Assembly: GCA_963575745.1 (NCBI GenBank)
Contig: CAUYUJ010019880.1
Span: forward strand, 64,001-128,000
Length of the DNA stretch: 64,000 nucleotides
Direction: 5' to 3'
Origin: Prorocentrum cordatum
Taxonomy: Eukaryota > Sar > Dinophyceae > Prorocentrales > Prorocentraceae
In this document: piece after piece, positions 40,418 through 50,462 of the stretch
Position numbering within the stretch: the stretch's first letter is position 1
How the letters are laid out: every line of letters starts with the position of its first letter
Notes under the pieces: model-generated
What the model was told of the DNA's origin: nothing
Databases searched by the model: none
Seen by the model: only the letters and a program-made list of their open reading frames with translations
Position numbers and translations under genes: made by a program

Positions 40418-40612
40418 AGACATCCGGCCGCTCCACTGTTTTCGACGCGCGGGCCCCAGTGGTCCGGACCACTTCCCTAGGCCCGGTTTCTTTCTTGAGT
40501 CGTTGTTTGACGGTCCCGGGGAGGCCCGGCGAGGGCCCCCGCAGGCCGAAAACGGCCCCAAACTCGCCGCTCCAATCTTTATTGGAGCGTCGGACCTCGG
40601 GGGAGCTCCCCA
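40418..40612 (+). mobile_element. Family A subfamily element, second copy
   Basis: Same ends as the copy at 39918 (ACATCCGGCCGCTCCACTG; TTGGAGCGTCGG), in direct orientation 500 bp away. CTTGAGTCGTTGTTTGACGG lies inside. Confidence 0.65.
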
Positions 40613-41067
40613 CTAATTCTGACTCCACAGTGGCAGATTCTCGTCCTGGATCCATGTTGGCTGAATGCCCCGTGGGGGCCCCCCAAAAAACTAGCCCTGG
40701 AGGGCCTCGATGGGGATTTCGCGCGCCCGGATTGTAGAGAACTGTTGCCCGAGGCTTGGGTCTCTGAGGGAGGAGAATGAGAAGGGAGGATGAGAAGGGA
40801 GGATGAGAAGGGAGGGAGGGAGGGAGGGAGGGAGGGAGGAGGAGGAGGAGGAGGAGGAGGAGGAGGAGGAGGAGGAGGAGGAGGAGGAGGACGTGGAGGA
40901 CGAGGAGGACGAGGACGCGGAGGAGGAGGAGGAGGTGGAGGAGGAGAAGGAGGAGCAGGAGCAAGAGAAGGACGAAGAAGGGAGGATGGAAAGGGAAAAA
41001 GAGGAGGAGGAGGAGGGAGAGGATGGGGGAGAAAGAGAACGAGGATGATGATGGGGGAGAAAGAGAG

Positions 41068-41100
<33 letters not shown>

Positions 41101-41130
41101 AGGGGAGGGGAGGGGTAAGAACCACGCCAG
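40613..41130. repeat. GAG and AGAG purine tracts
   Basis: Purine tract from about 40770 to 41115, including GGGAGGGAGG, (GAG)n and (GAGA)n. 40613-40770 is unassigned. Confidence 0.8.
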
Positions 41131-42420
41131 GCTCGCCGCCCCCCCCCCATGCGTCCATATGCGGCCCCCGCCCATTCGTTCCGGCGCACACCTCACATCC
41201 CAGGGAGCTCCACCGACAGTCCTGCCTCGAAGGGGCGCGGAAGCACTGCCGAAATTCCAGGCGTCGAGCAGGCTTGCAGCATGCCTCGTCGCGCCGGATG
41301 GATAGCTTCGCTGGTTTACTTCACGGTTACCTCCACCAACGTAGCCGCCACATGAGTGCAGAAGAAAGCGGGATCGATTGCGCGGACATTTTCGGGGACA
41401 GTTCCCGCGTGAGGTGGCGCGAAAGCGTCCTCGCTTCCCATGTGGCGTGCCGCGCTGGCGCTTCGCGGAAGCCACCGTGTAGTTTCGCTGTGTGCAACTT
41501 CGCGTGAGACCCGTTTTTTCTCGCCGCTGACATCTTCATGCAGCGCTCACTGCTGCCCCACTGGCAGGCTGGAAACACAGATGCGGGCCAGGCTTGGTTG
41601 TGTTGCATGCTTTGGGCTTCTGGTAGTATTTCTGCTGTCGGGCCGCCCCAAACTTGAAAAATAGTGGTGCGCGATGTTGGGGCTACCATGAGGTATTGCT
41701 TTTTGTTTTGAGGTCGGGGCATGGGTATTGCTTCTTGTTTTGCGGTCGCGCTCGCGTGGTCAGGCCCACGCGAGCGCGACCTTCCCTGAACTTGCCATTC
41801 TGTCCGCAGCGAATCCTGACCTTTGTATTTCCAGCATGGGCCCGCATGCGAGTCGTTGCAGCCTCCAGGATGGCCTGGCCCCCCTGTCCCCCGTCTGGAT
41901 GCTACAGACCCAAGGGGACCTGGGAAGGGCTGCCAACACCTCTCCCCGAAGTGGAGGGGGGGCCGCCGGGAGCACCCTCTCTCGCTGAACCGCCCGTCCG
42001 TGAAGTGGGTCTGTTTGGAAGCTCATGGCTCGTTCCAGCCTGCACAGTGCACCCGTTCTTGCACTTTTGTACGGTAGGTTCGTGTCGTGTCGACCGGCGG
42101 CGACCCCGCCAGCAACGTTCAATGTTGAACGCCGCGGGCGACCCAGAGTTGTTCGATGTGCAACGATCTGGACGCTTCGGAAACGGCCGATCGTTCAAGG
42201 TTGAACGATCCCCACGGCGTCAGAGACCAACGCCGAAGTCGGCACGACACGAACCTGACGTAGAGGCTATTGGAGGCTGCTGAAGGCCGCCGAAGGCCAG
42301 TAGAAGCTGCTCAAGGCCGCCGCTGAGGCCACCAGAGGCTGCTGAAAAGATACTGGAGGTGACTGAAGGTTGTCAGTAATACACGGAAGTCCCTTCGAGG
42401 CTACTAAGCCGAGGCGGGGT
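41131..42420. other. No recognised gene
   Basis: About 1.3 kb of moderate-GC unique sequence. GGGCATGGGTATTGCTT... near 41690-41750 is a tandem pair of about 40 bp. 42255-42410 has GGCTGCTGAAGGCCGCC-type units. 41570-41630 has a hydrophobic plus ORF (CFGLLVVFLL), but it is short and unsupported. Confidence 0.4.
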
Positions 42421-42711
42421 ATGCGAATGAGCTCCCAAGAAACAGAAATTCACCTAGCGCGCGGGGCCGCGGGGCGGGCTCCGCGTGGGCCGTAGATCGC
42501 AAGATCGATCCAGAAGTCCCCAGGGGTGGCAGACACCCGCGCGACCGCAGCGCCCTCAGTGCCGCAGCGGGCGCGGCCGCCGCGGCGGCGCGCGCGGCCA
42601 CGGCCTGTGACGGCACGGCCTGCGGTGGCTGCGGGGCGCTGCGGGGCTCTGTGGGCGCATGGCCGGCGCCAGCGTGGCAGAGGCGGCTGCGACGACGGCG
42701 ACGACGGCGAG

Positions 42712-42783
<72 letters not shown>

Positions 42784-42784
42784 T

Positions 42785-42825
<41 letters not shown>

Positions 42826-43335
42826 GAGGAGGAGGAGGAGGAGGAGGAGGAGGAGGAGGAGGAGGAGGAGGGGTACGACGACGAAGACGACGACGAAGAC
42901 GACGGCGACGACTAGGACGCCGACAAGGAGGACGAGGACCACGAGGACGAGAGGCGCGGGGGGTCAACGCTGACTGGGCTCGCCCGATCCCCTCTGACGG
43001 GCCTCGGCGTGGGAGCCACGCGGGGCCCACCTCCGCCGACCCGGGTCCGTGAGCCGCTTCGGGGCTGTCCTGGGCTCGCTCGGCTGCTTCCTCCTCCTCC
43101 TCCTCCTCCTCCTCCTCCTCTTCCTCCTCCTCCTCCTCCTCCTCCTCCTCCTCCCCCTCCCCCTCCCCTGGGTTTGCACTGCTCATGCCAGCGCGTCCCG
43201 GCCCGGAGGCGCGGCCTCTCGCTGTCCAGGCTCCACCGCCCGGCGTGGCAGCACCACGGCGGGAGGTGTCTGCCCATGCTCGGCCTCCGGGGGGCCCTCG
43301 CCGGGCCCCTGAGGCCGTCAAGAGGACGAGGATGA
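42421..43335. repeat. (GAC)n, (GAG)n and (CTC)n with GC-rich spacers
   Basis: GAC run at 42703-42823, GAG run at 42823-42870, GAC/GAA mix to 42915, and CTC run at 43085-43165. 43270-43325 (GGCCTCCGGGGGGCCCTCGC) is a family A fragment. The very long Asp/Glu, Arg and Val ORFs are artefacts. Confidence 0.85.
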
Positions 43336-43493
43336 CCAGCCTGGAACATAGGACATATCCCTATCCCTATGTTTGACATCACCTCACCTCGATGCCGATC
43401 TTCAGGATTCCCTCCGTTTCTGAGGGCCTGCCCCTGAGATTGTCCTCGCTTCTTGCTCGCCCCTCTTGGGGATAGGGGTACGTTCGAGGCTGG
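43336..43493. mobile_element. Family H TIR element
   Basis: CCAGCCTGGAAC...TATCCCTATCCC at the left faces GGGGATAGGGG...GTTCGAGGCTGG at the right. The interior has CATCACCTCACCTCGATGCC and TTGTCCTCGCTT. The second copy is at 48191-48333. Confidence 0.75.
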
Positions 43494-43708
43494 TTAGACT
43501 AGGGACGGAGAGCGGGGCCCTGGGAGGGTCTGCTCGTGTGCATCCTCGCCGGCCCCCTCTGTCCAGCCTCTCCTCCCTCTTTTTCCTTTTCACCGTCCGC
43601 TTCCTCATTCTCGCCCTCGTCGTGCTCCTCGACCTCCTCCTCGCTGCCCTCGCCCCTTTCATCGTCCCGCTCTCTCTCCCCGTCGCTCGTCGCACCCTCT
43701 GTGCTCGT

Positions 43709-43748
<40 letters not shown>

Positions 43749-43982
43749 GTGTCGTCGTCGCCCTCCGAACCTCGTGGGCTTGTGTGGGGCTGTCCTTGAG
43801 CTCGTGCCGGGCCAATGAGGATGCATGTCCCGCTTGTTCTTTCGATTCCATTTCTGAGGCCATACTTTGACAGAACGCATTCCCTGGAGCTGAGGACACC
43901 GTCTTGGCTCACAGCCTGGTGGGCATGCGGGACGTCCTCCCGATAGGAGGCCTTCCCCCCGCCCCCCCCCCAATTGCGAGGC
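43494..43982. other. Pyrimidine-rich spacer with (GTC)n
   Basis: CTCGTC-rich sequence with a GTC run at 43711-43755. It ends near a C run and TTGCGAG before a candidate exon. Confidence 0.5.
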
Positions 43983-44220
43983 ATGACCGCGTCTGTGCCA
44001 GACAGCGTCGGCAAATCGCACCGGAAGGTCCATGTGGAGCACCAGGGAGGGGCCGTCTTCTCCGTCCAGCCGCAGTCGTCGAACCGCGAGACGCTGTGGT
44101 CTGAGCTGTTCCAGGAGAAGGAGCGGGCAGCGATGCGCAAGCACCTGATCTCGCGCGTGGTTTCCTTCAGCGTCAAGGACACCTACCAGATATCCACGCG
44201 CATGATCTGGACCAAGGATG
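43983..44220 (+). CDS. Candidate 5' exon (perhaps of the hydrolase gene)
   Basis: From the ATG at 43983 the plus frame reads 79 codons of natural, non-repetitive composition: basic/polar, with KSHRKVHVEHQGG, FSVQPQSSNRETLWSELF and SFSVKDTYQISTRMIW. It then meets GGATG|GTGGAT, a possible donor. The length and placement, 1.1 kb upstream of the hydrolase core and on the same strand, would suit its N-terminus. The phase does not join directly to the next exon found, so another exon must lie between (perhaps near 44970-45035) or the two are separate. No domain recognised. Confidence 0.45.
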
Positions 44221-45084
44221 GTGGATCGAGAAATGGAGCGAGGCGGTGCATTAGCAGGAAGGCCCCTGCGCGTAGTTTGCTTGTAAGTTGGGTATGTCAA
44301 TGTTTTGGGTTCTGGCTTTGTAAGTTGGGTGGGGCATGGCTTTGTTTTGTTGTCAGCGTTTTGTTTTTTGTTTGGTCTGTACATTAGTTTGTCTTCTCTT
44401 ACGGGTCCACCACCTAGCCGTCCGTCGCCACGGTTGGCTCCCTGTTGGCCTCCACAGATAACGGTCGCCACATTGACCATCTATGAAACATGCTCAAACC
44501 AAGCAGATCTTCATGCCCACATGCTTGACGAGATCAGAGTGTCGTACGAATGTGGATGGCAATGCCCATCTAACTATATCATAGTACTGACCCACCTTTT
44601 CTCTTCTTCGATTGCATTATCGAGAACGTTTTCGATGTGACATGCCCTAGTTCAGGCCCCCATGCCCGCATGGTAGAACAGATGTGATCGGGCATCTTCT
44701 TCTTGCGATCGTTGTTTTATCCATCGTGTTGCCGATCGGCGCCGGCCCTCGCATCCCCGTTCCCCCCCCCTCCCATGGAGTAGGTCTTGGCTATTTTTGG
44801 CGCCTGTTTCGAGCAGGTGGAGTCTCTCCCCCATGGGACGCACGGTCTCGAACATTCGCACTAGGCAGGGGTCCTGAGCCAGGACACCCCCTCCATTCCC
44901 CCCCGTCCGCCCAATGTCGAAACGCCGAACCTCAAAACGCTGACCTTGTGGCGGCTGCAGGAGGCTCGCAGGAACAGAAAGGGGCGGCTCGAGGGGGAGA
45001 GTGGCGAGCAGCAGAAGGGCGGCAGGAGCAGATGCTGGAACCTGTAGGAAGAGGGGGGGGCTGAGAACTCAGGAAGAAGAGAAG
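44221..45084. other. Probable intron or spacer
   Basis: Lower-GC sequence at 44270-44640. At about 44969-45035, after GGCGGCTGCAG, a plus frame reads EARRNRKGRLEGESGEQQKG, a possible small basic exon. No element ends recognised. Confidence 0.35.
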
Positions 45085-45349
45085 CTCCTCCTCCTCTTCC
45101 TCCTCCTCCTCCTCCCCTCCTCCTCTTCCTCCTCATTCTCCTCCTTCCTCCTCCCTCCTCCTCCTCCTTTTCCTCCTCCTCCTCCTCTTCTTTCTCCTCC
45201 TCCTCCTCCTCCTCCTCCTCCTCCTCCTCCTCCAAGGCTACTTTCATCCTCCTCCTCCTCCTCCTCCTCCTCCTTCTCCCTCTTCCTCCTCCTCCTCCTC
45301 CTCCTCCTCCTCCTCCTCCTCTTCCTCCTCCTCCTCCTCCCCTCTTGCT
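45085..45349. repeat. (CTC)n tract before the hydrolase exon
   Basis: About 260 bases of CTC/CTT that lead into GCTCTCGAAG, the likely acceptor of the first recognised hydrolase exon. It may serve as a very long polypyrimidine tract. Confidence 0.85.
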
Positions 45350-47600
45350 CTCGAAGGAGGCCATCGCGCCCCCCCTTCCTGGCCAAGCCCGAGTCGACGA
45401 CGCCATCAAGGGGCCGGTGGCGGTGATGGTCCACGACTTCGGCGGCAGGCTCACGTCCTCGTGGGCGTGGTCGAAGCTTGTGTTCCCGCTGTGGAAGGCT
45501 CATGGCGCCAACCTCGCAGCGCTGATTGTCACCACCCACCAAACCACCCCAACCCAACCCGAAGGCCCAAAATTATCCTCGATTTCCAGTGGGGGGGAGG
45601 TCGGGGAACGTTGAAAAAACACATGGTATCCGTACCCCCCCCAACCCGAAATTCGGGTCAAATTCGGGTCTTCGGGTTGGGTTGGGGTGGTCTGGTAGGT
45701 AGTCAGATTGCGTTCGGAACACGATAGGATGGGCCCAGAGTGTCCCGAGAATTTCGTTCCCGATTTCGGGGTGAATTTCGCGCGGATTTTCGGTTGGCCA
45801 GGAATGGGGACTAAAATCACTTCGTTTGTCTTCGACGTTTCAGGGTTTTGCACTGACAGGAATTCGCGCAACAATCCGCTGCAGCACGTCTGCAAGGTCG
45901 GTGCAGTGACAAGGCTGGCGTCTCCGTTTTGATGGTGGATTTTCCGGGCTTCGGCTTGAGCCAGGTTTGCGGAAAGGCCGACGTGGACCGCTCGGTTTGG
46001 ATCGAGAGGGACTGGCGGATCGTCACGCAGCTCATGGACACCCTGAAGATCCGGAAGGCCCACCTCGTCACTTGTGGGGAGTCTTCCAATATTGTTTTCA
46101 AGATGCTCAAGTTTGTCAAGCTGCGCCTTGAGATCACGCACGTCTTCCTCAATCCGGTGGGCCCGTCTTCCGATCTCCCGCGCCTTGTCATTATGTTCCT
46201 CCTTACTTCCTCCGTCTCCTCCTTATCCTGCTCTTCCTTGTCATGCTCATCATCACCATCCGTTTTCCTTGTCATGCTCATCATCACCATCGTCATCGTC
46301 ATCATTTTCTTCATCACTACCAGCACCATAACCATCGTCATCATCATCATACACAACATCAACATCATCGTATCCATCATCATCAGCATCATCAGCATCG
46401 CCGTAATCATCATCTGAATTATCACAATCCTCATCATCATCCTCATTGCAATCATCATCATTATCAGCAGCAGTTTCATCTTCATCTTCACCATCAACAT
46501 CATCGTCACCACCTCTCCCGCTCCTCTTCCGCCTTCTTCTCCTCTTGCTCCTCCGCCTCACCATCTCATCCGTCTTCGCTTCCGCCTGGTGTTGAACCTC
46601 GACGGCTTGTTCCCCTTAGCGGAGACCCGCTCGGGCGGCATCGGCAAGAGCAGCCTCAAGGCGCTCAGGGCCAATCAGCGGAACGCCTTCGAACTGCTGT
46701 TGCACAACTCGAATATCAAAATCTGGGCGATGTTCGACCAGTCCAGCCCCCGATCGGAAGAGACTGGGAAGATGCTGAGGATCGAAGAAGAAACAAATGC
46801 ATCAACACAGTTTCTAGAGGTCCGCGCGGATTCCTTGGATGGACGTTGGGACCCCTTGGCGGCGTCTCCAGCGCCGCCCCTCGCGCGCTCTGCGCGCCAG
46901 GGAGGGGGGTCCAGCACCGATCCAAGAAATCTGCACGGACCTTAGAGACATGATGCCTCCAGTCAACCCGCATAGTAAGGATGGGCAACCTTCCCATCGG
47001 TGCCCTCGCATCCTTACCTCTTCGGCCCATCCTCATCGACTTTCACTGGCCAACCTCGTTCGAAAAACGCCAACTTGGCCCTCCAAGGCCTTTGCATCCT
47101 TGCCGCGCATCCTGATGACACGGGTTGGCTGTGTTCCCTTTTCTGTTTCCTCCAGAGGAGCTTCCAGGCGCTGCCCTTTGCAAGCGACCAGATCACGGTG
47201 ACGCAGCTGGGCGAGGAGCACATCTGCGCCGCCATGGCGGGCTCCACGGTGCAGGTGCCGATGCTGTTCCCGTGCAGGTACGTGAAGCACGGCATCGTGC
47301 GATTCCTGAAAATGGACCACACGTTCAAGCCCCCCGCGTCGCTGCTGCTTGATCAGGAGGGGTAAAAAAAACAGACACGAATGAGTGTCGATTCCCATGG
47401 ATATGTATGGGGAAAATATAGGAAGTGGAGGGGAAGGAATATGTAACACATTGGAACCATTGGATTTGTGTTCATTTATTTGTGTCTTTCTGGACCTCTT
47501 TTAGCTCAAGCCATACGACGACTACGCCGCCGAGCTGCCTTGGAGCCCTGGCGCGGCCATTGAGCAGGTCCTGAGGCAGACTCTAATACGCAACCACTAG
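45350..47600 (+). CDS. Alpha/beta-hydrolase-fold protein, five exons (5' end missing)
   Basis: Exons can be chained on the plus strand. (1) To 45497: VMVHDFGGR, the HGxxG-like oxyanion strand, then SWAWSKLVFPLWK. (2) 45914-46156: SVLMVDFPGFGLSQ, then the nucleophile-elbow-like region HLVTCGESSN (normally GxSxG) and ITHVFLNP. (3) 46625-46779: basic, ending SEETGKML. (4) About 47157-47363: SFQALPFASDQITVTQLG to KPPASLL. (5) From about 47503: LKPYDDYAAELPWSPG to IRNH and a TAG at 47600. The order matches an alpha/beta hydrolase, but the elbow lacks the last Gly and no catalytic His is obvious, so enzyme activity is uncertain. Inferred borders are AAG|GCT (GC-AG), CCG|GTGG, AG|GATC (GA-AG) and a donor inside GAGGGGTAAA. 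The last junction's phase is unresolved. Each intron contains a different repeat class. Confidence 0.7.
45529..45705. mobile_element. Family Z TIR element in hydrolase intron 1
   Basis: TCACCACCCACCAAACCACC and CCAACCCAACCCGAAGGCCC at the left face GGTCTTCGGGTTGGGTTGGG and GTGGTCTGGTAGGTAGTCA at the right, about 38 bp with few mismatches. GATTG lies immediately outside both ends (45524-45528, 45706-45710), a clean 5-bp target-site duplication. The second copy is at 53590-53740. Confidence 0.85.
46157..46624. repeat. (CAT)n-filled hydrolase intron 2
   Basis: Most of this intron is imperfect TCA/CAT microsatellite (about 46200-46560). It ends with TTGTTCCCCTTAG and CGGAG just before exon 3. 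Confidence 0.75.
46817..46944. mobile_element. Family C hairpin element in hydrolase intron 3
   Basis: GAGGTCCGCGCGGATTCC and TTGGAT at the left face ATCCAAGAAATC and TGCACGGACCT at the right. The centre holds GGCGGCGTCTCCAGCGCC and GCGCGCTCTGCGCGC. It is more diverged than the 28369 copy. Confidence 0.75.
46970..47150 (+). repeat. Family L repeat in hydrolase intron 3
   Basis: Collinear with 23530-23712: AAGGATGGGCAACCTTCCC, CGCATCCTTACCTCTTCGG, CACTGGCCAACC and GCATCCTTGCCGCGCATCC. It runs into TTTTCTGTTTCCTCCAGAG, the exon 4 acceptor. Confidence 0.6.
47366..47503 (+). mobile_element. Family K element forming hydrolase intron 4
   Basis: From GGTAAAAAAAACAGACACG through AATGAGTGTCGATTCCC and GGAAAATATAGGAAGTGG to GTGTCTTTCTGGACCTCTTTTAG. 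The AGACAC start and the TTATTTGTGTCTTT end are roughly inverted. The element coincides almost exactly with the intron, so its own ends supply GT and AG. Confidence 0.7.
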
Positions 47601-48066
47601 GGCGGGCAGTAATCAGACAGAGCAGACTCACAGTTGTGTGTTGACTCTCATTCGCTCTGTTCGTTGTGGGGCTCGGGGTGACTGCGCGATTCCAGACTCG
47701 AAGCTTGGCGGATCTGGCCCGAAACGAGGAATTGGAGTAGCTAGACAGCGCATCAGTGAGTCGATGGTAAGTGACTTAAATGATTTCCCATTGCGTGGAA
47801 CGTATTGTTTGACATTCCGGCGCCACGGCGATCGTCTGCAGCGGCCTCGTCGGCGCGCATTTGCAGGTTCTGTTTGCCTGCCTGCTTGTCTGCTTGCCCT
47901 GCTGCCTTTATGTTGTTCTCTGAGGTCGTTTCGGGCGACTTGAACCTCCAGGGCCCCAAGACGGTGCGGTGACGAACTGTGCGATGACGCAGAGATCCAA
48001 CGCCACGGAAAATGCAGCATCGCAGGGAGCCCTGGACGAACTCTTTCTGCGTCACGCTTCGCGCCG
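47601..48066 (+). other. 3' flank of the hydrolase gene
   Basis: Moderate-GC sequence after the stop, probably 3' untranslated region and spacer. It contains GCGTCACGCTTCGCGCC...GATCC at the right edge, shared with 17090. Confidence 0.4.
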
Positions 48067-48450
48067 GACCGATCCCCGAGGGCCCCGGGGCCCGAAGCGA
48101 GAGGGAACACACACGTTGCAGAAAAATTGTTACGCCAGGATCTCGGTGGAGATCTCGGGGGATTTCGACGTCACAGCACGGTTTTCTACAAGTTTGAAAC
48201 ATATCCCTATCCCTGTGTTTGGCATCACCTCACCTCGATGCCGATCTTGAGGTTTCCCTCAGTTTCTGAGAGCACATCCCCAAGATTGTCCTCGCTTTGT
48301 GCTCGCCCATTTTGGGGATAGGGATAAGTTCGATCCCCGAGGGCCCCGGGGCCCGCAACGAGGGAGAAAACACACACGCTGCAGAAATACTGTTACGCCC
48401 GGATCTCGGCGGAGATCTCGGGTGATTTCCACGTCACCGCACCGTTCACC
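48067..48450. repeat. 120-bp direct duplication flanking family H element
   Basis: 48067-48187 and 48328-48450 share GATCCCCGAGGGCCCCGGGG, AACACACACG[T/C]TGCAGAAA, TTACGCC[A/C]GGATCTCGG and GGAGATCTCGGG. Between them lies a family H copy (48191-48333), whose TIRs TATCCCTATCCC and GGGGATAGGGATAAGTTCGA are clear. Confidence 0.75.
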
Positions 48451-48454
48451 GGGT

Positions 48455-48602
48455 CCCTTGAAGTCCCGACCATTTCCCGGGGACTGTTTTTTCCCATCCA
48501 GGGCGGATTGTTGACGGTCCCGGGACCCGGCGAGGGCCCCCGGAGGCCGACTTAGCAAAACAAAATCCCGTGGCGAGTTTTTTCCTAGGCGCGAAGGAGT
48601 CT
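48455..48602 (+). mobile_element. Family A element, diverged
   Basis: GAAGTCCCGACCATTTCCCGG, GATTGTTGACGGTCCCGGG, GGCGAGGGCCCCCGGAGGCC and GGCGAGTTTTTTCCTAGG. The end TCTGGG precedes the CTC run. Confidence 0.6.
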
Positions 48603-48605
48603 GGG

Positions 48606-48637
<32 letters not shown>

Positions 48638-48925
48638 CTCCTCTTCCTCCTCCCTCTCCTCCTCCTCCTCTTCCTCCTCCTCCTCCTCCTCCTCCTCCTC
48701 CTCCTCCTCCTCCCCCTCCTCCCCATCCTCGTGGACATCGTTTGGGACCCTCAGAATGTCATGATGCATCTTCGGGGGACGTTATCCCTCCCTCAAATTG
48801 GCGTCTTTTCTGGAGCCCGATCCTGGCTCGATTCGGACTCGACGCGTGTCAAGTCGACGCGGGTCCGGCGTGAATTCGAGGAGTCAGGGTCCTCTTCCTC
48901 CTCTTCCTCCTCCTCCTCCTCTGTT
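48603..48925. repeat. (CTC)n plus duplicated segment, copy 1
   Basis: CTC run at 48603-48728, then a roughly 155-bp segment (GGACATCGTTTGGGACC ... GAATTCGAG) and a short CTC run at 48890-48925. The same CTC-plus-segment unit recurs at 50463-50686, about 95 percent identical by eye, on the other side of LINE relic B. Confidence 0.85.
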
Positions 48926-49199
48926 TGGCGACGGCTCGGGTGGGAAGTATAGTGATGATCCCCGCCGCCGCCGCTGCGGCACGGCGATCACTGCTACTTC
49001 GAAGTGTGATGGCCATCTTGAGCCTGCGGGGGCGAGCTCGGGGAGCTCGTGGGCCTGCGGGCGCCCGGCGCAGAGAGCGGTACCCCGCAAAGCCGGGGTG
49101 CCAGGTGGCGGCCGCGGCCGCGCCTGCCTGCGCTGCTTGCTACTGCTGCTGCTTCTCGTCTTGTTCTTCCCCCCCTGCTGCTCCTCTCCTAAGCCACGG

Positions 49200-50462
49200 G
49201 GCGCCCACTCGAGCTGGTAAAAAAAAAGTGATGGCCAACTTGAGCCAGTTGCAGCCCCAGCGAAGCCGCTCGCCGGAGCCAAGCAGACGGCTCCCGTGGC
49301 GGAGGTTTTTGTGCGTTGGTTTCGGCGGTGCCGGAGGTCCAGGGCCCATTTCCCGTGTGCGACCGACCACCTCCCGCTTTTTGTCGGTCCCGGAGGTCCC
49401 GCCGGCGGGGCCCTCGGCCCCGCGGGCCAAACGAGGATCTGTGGACCGCGGCGCGCCAGGCTTGGCAGCCTAGGCATGGTAAAGAATCCCTGACGGTGGT
49501 CTGGACGCCGTCGCACCGCGGCGATCCGCCAGCTACGATCCGGTCGGAGTGGGATCTGGTCCTTGTCTGTGGGAATTCGGCGGCTGATCTGTGGGCGGGG
49601 CGGGCGGCGGAGATGGCGGGAGAGTGTGCTCTTCTCGGTGTCTGGCCTGACGTTGATCGAGTCGGCGCCACTGCTGCCTTGATTCGCCGCCGTGCGAGGC
49701 GGGCCATGATTGATGCTGCTGCCGATGAGCCGTCGAGCCGTGCTAGCCGCCAGTAGCGCCCCGCTCGTCTGCCCAAGCTTGAGTTTTTGTTGCGGTCGTC
49801 TGCACACCAGCTGAGAAAGTGTGGGTCGAAGTGGGTGTGCGTTACGTGTGGGATGGTGGTTGCCGACGCCAGCCTGCACGCATTCGCTGCGAGCCCGTGT
49901 GCCAGCGCCTCCCCCTTATGTGTGGAAGCCTGCCCTGTCGCCCCGCTGGCCGCACGGGCTGCGGCGCTACTGATTCACCCCACGCACAGGTGCAGTTTCT
50001 TCCCGAAGTTGTTTCTCACCTGTTGCTCGTGTTGTGGATTTTACACTACGGTTGACCCCAGGGCCCTCAAGGGTCGCTGTGATGGACCGTCCCCGAAGGG
50101 GACGGAAAACCTGAACCGCCTGAAACGGGGGCTCCATCCACGAAGAGAGGGGCCCCCGAAGCCGATTTTGGCTGCCATGGCGGAGCGGCACAAGATGCGT
50201 ATTGTCGAGTCGTTAAAGGTCGTCTCGTCTGATGCTGGTCCGTCCCGCCCGCCGCAGGTCCCTCCTCTGCCCCCCCGCCCTCCCAGAAGTGGAGGCCCAG
50301 GCGGCGATGCTGCCGACCCCACTCGCGACCCACCAGCACGTGGGCAGGGGCTTGCACGGCCCGCCTGGGAGGGAGTTGAGGAAGAGTAGGATTGGGTTTG
50401 GCCCCCTTTTTTTTGCGGCCCCGTGTGGGGCCGAGGACAGCGGTCCGCCTTCAGCTACTCCC
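49200..50462 (+). mobile_element. LINE relic B: RNase H and zinc-finger tail
   Basis: A 5'-truncated non-LTR retrotransposon. From about 49430 the plus frame reads NEDLWTAARQAW, then VVWTPSHRG and CGNSAADLWAGRAAEMA, the C-terminal half of a retroelement RNase H (SH and GN..AD motifs). After a TAG at about 49755, a second frame (49787 on) has KWVCVTCGMVVADASLHAF and LFLTCCSCCGFY...LKGRCDG...LKRGLHPR, the Cys-rich zinc-finger tail typical of these LINEs. The 5' part (49200-49430) is only weakly alignable. The 3' end runs into (CTC)n at 50463, and a CTC run also lies just upstream (48890-48925). Inactive. Confidence 0.7.

Noticed and set aside
42526-42942. Acidic Asp/Glu-rich protein
   Set aside because: (GAC)n and (GAG)n translation; the opposite strand gives equally long Val/Leu ORFs.
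48191-48333. Telomere-like repeat (TATCCCTATCCC)
   Set aside because: Only two units, placed as inverted ends of a 140-bp element that has a second copy at 43336.
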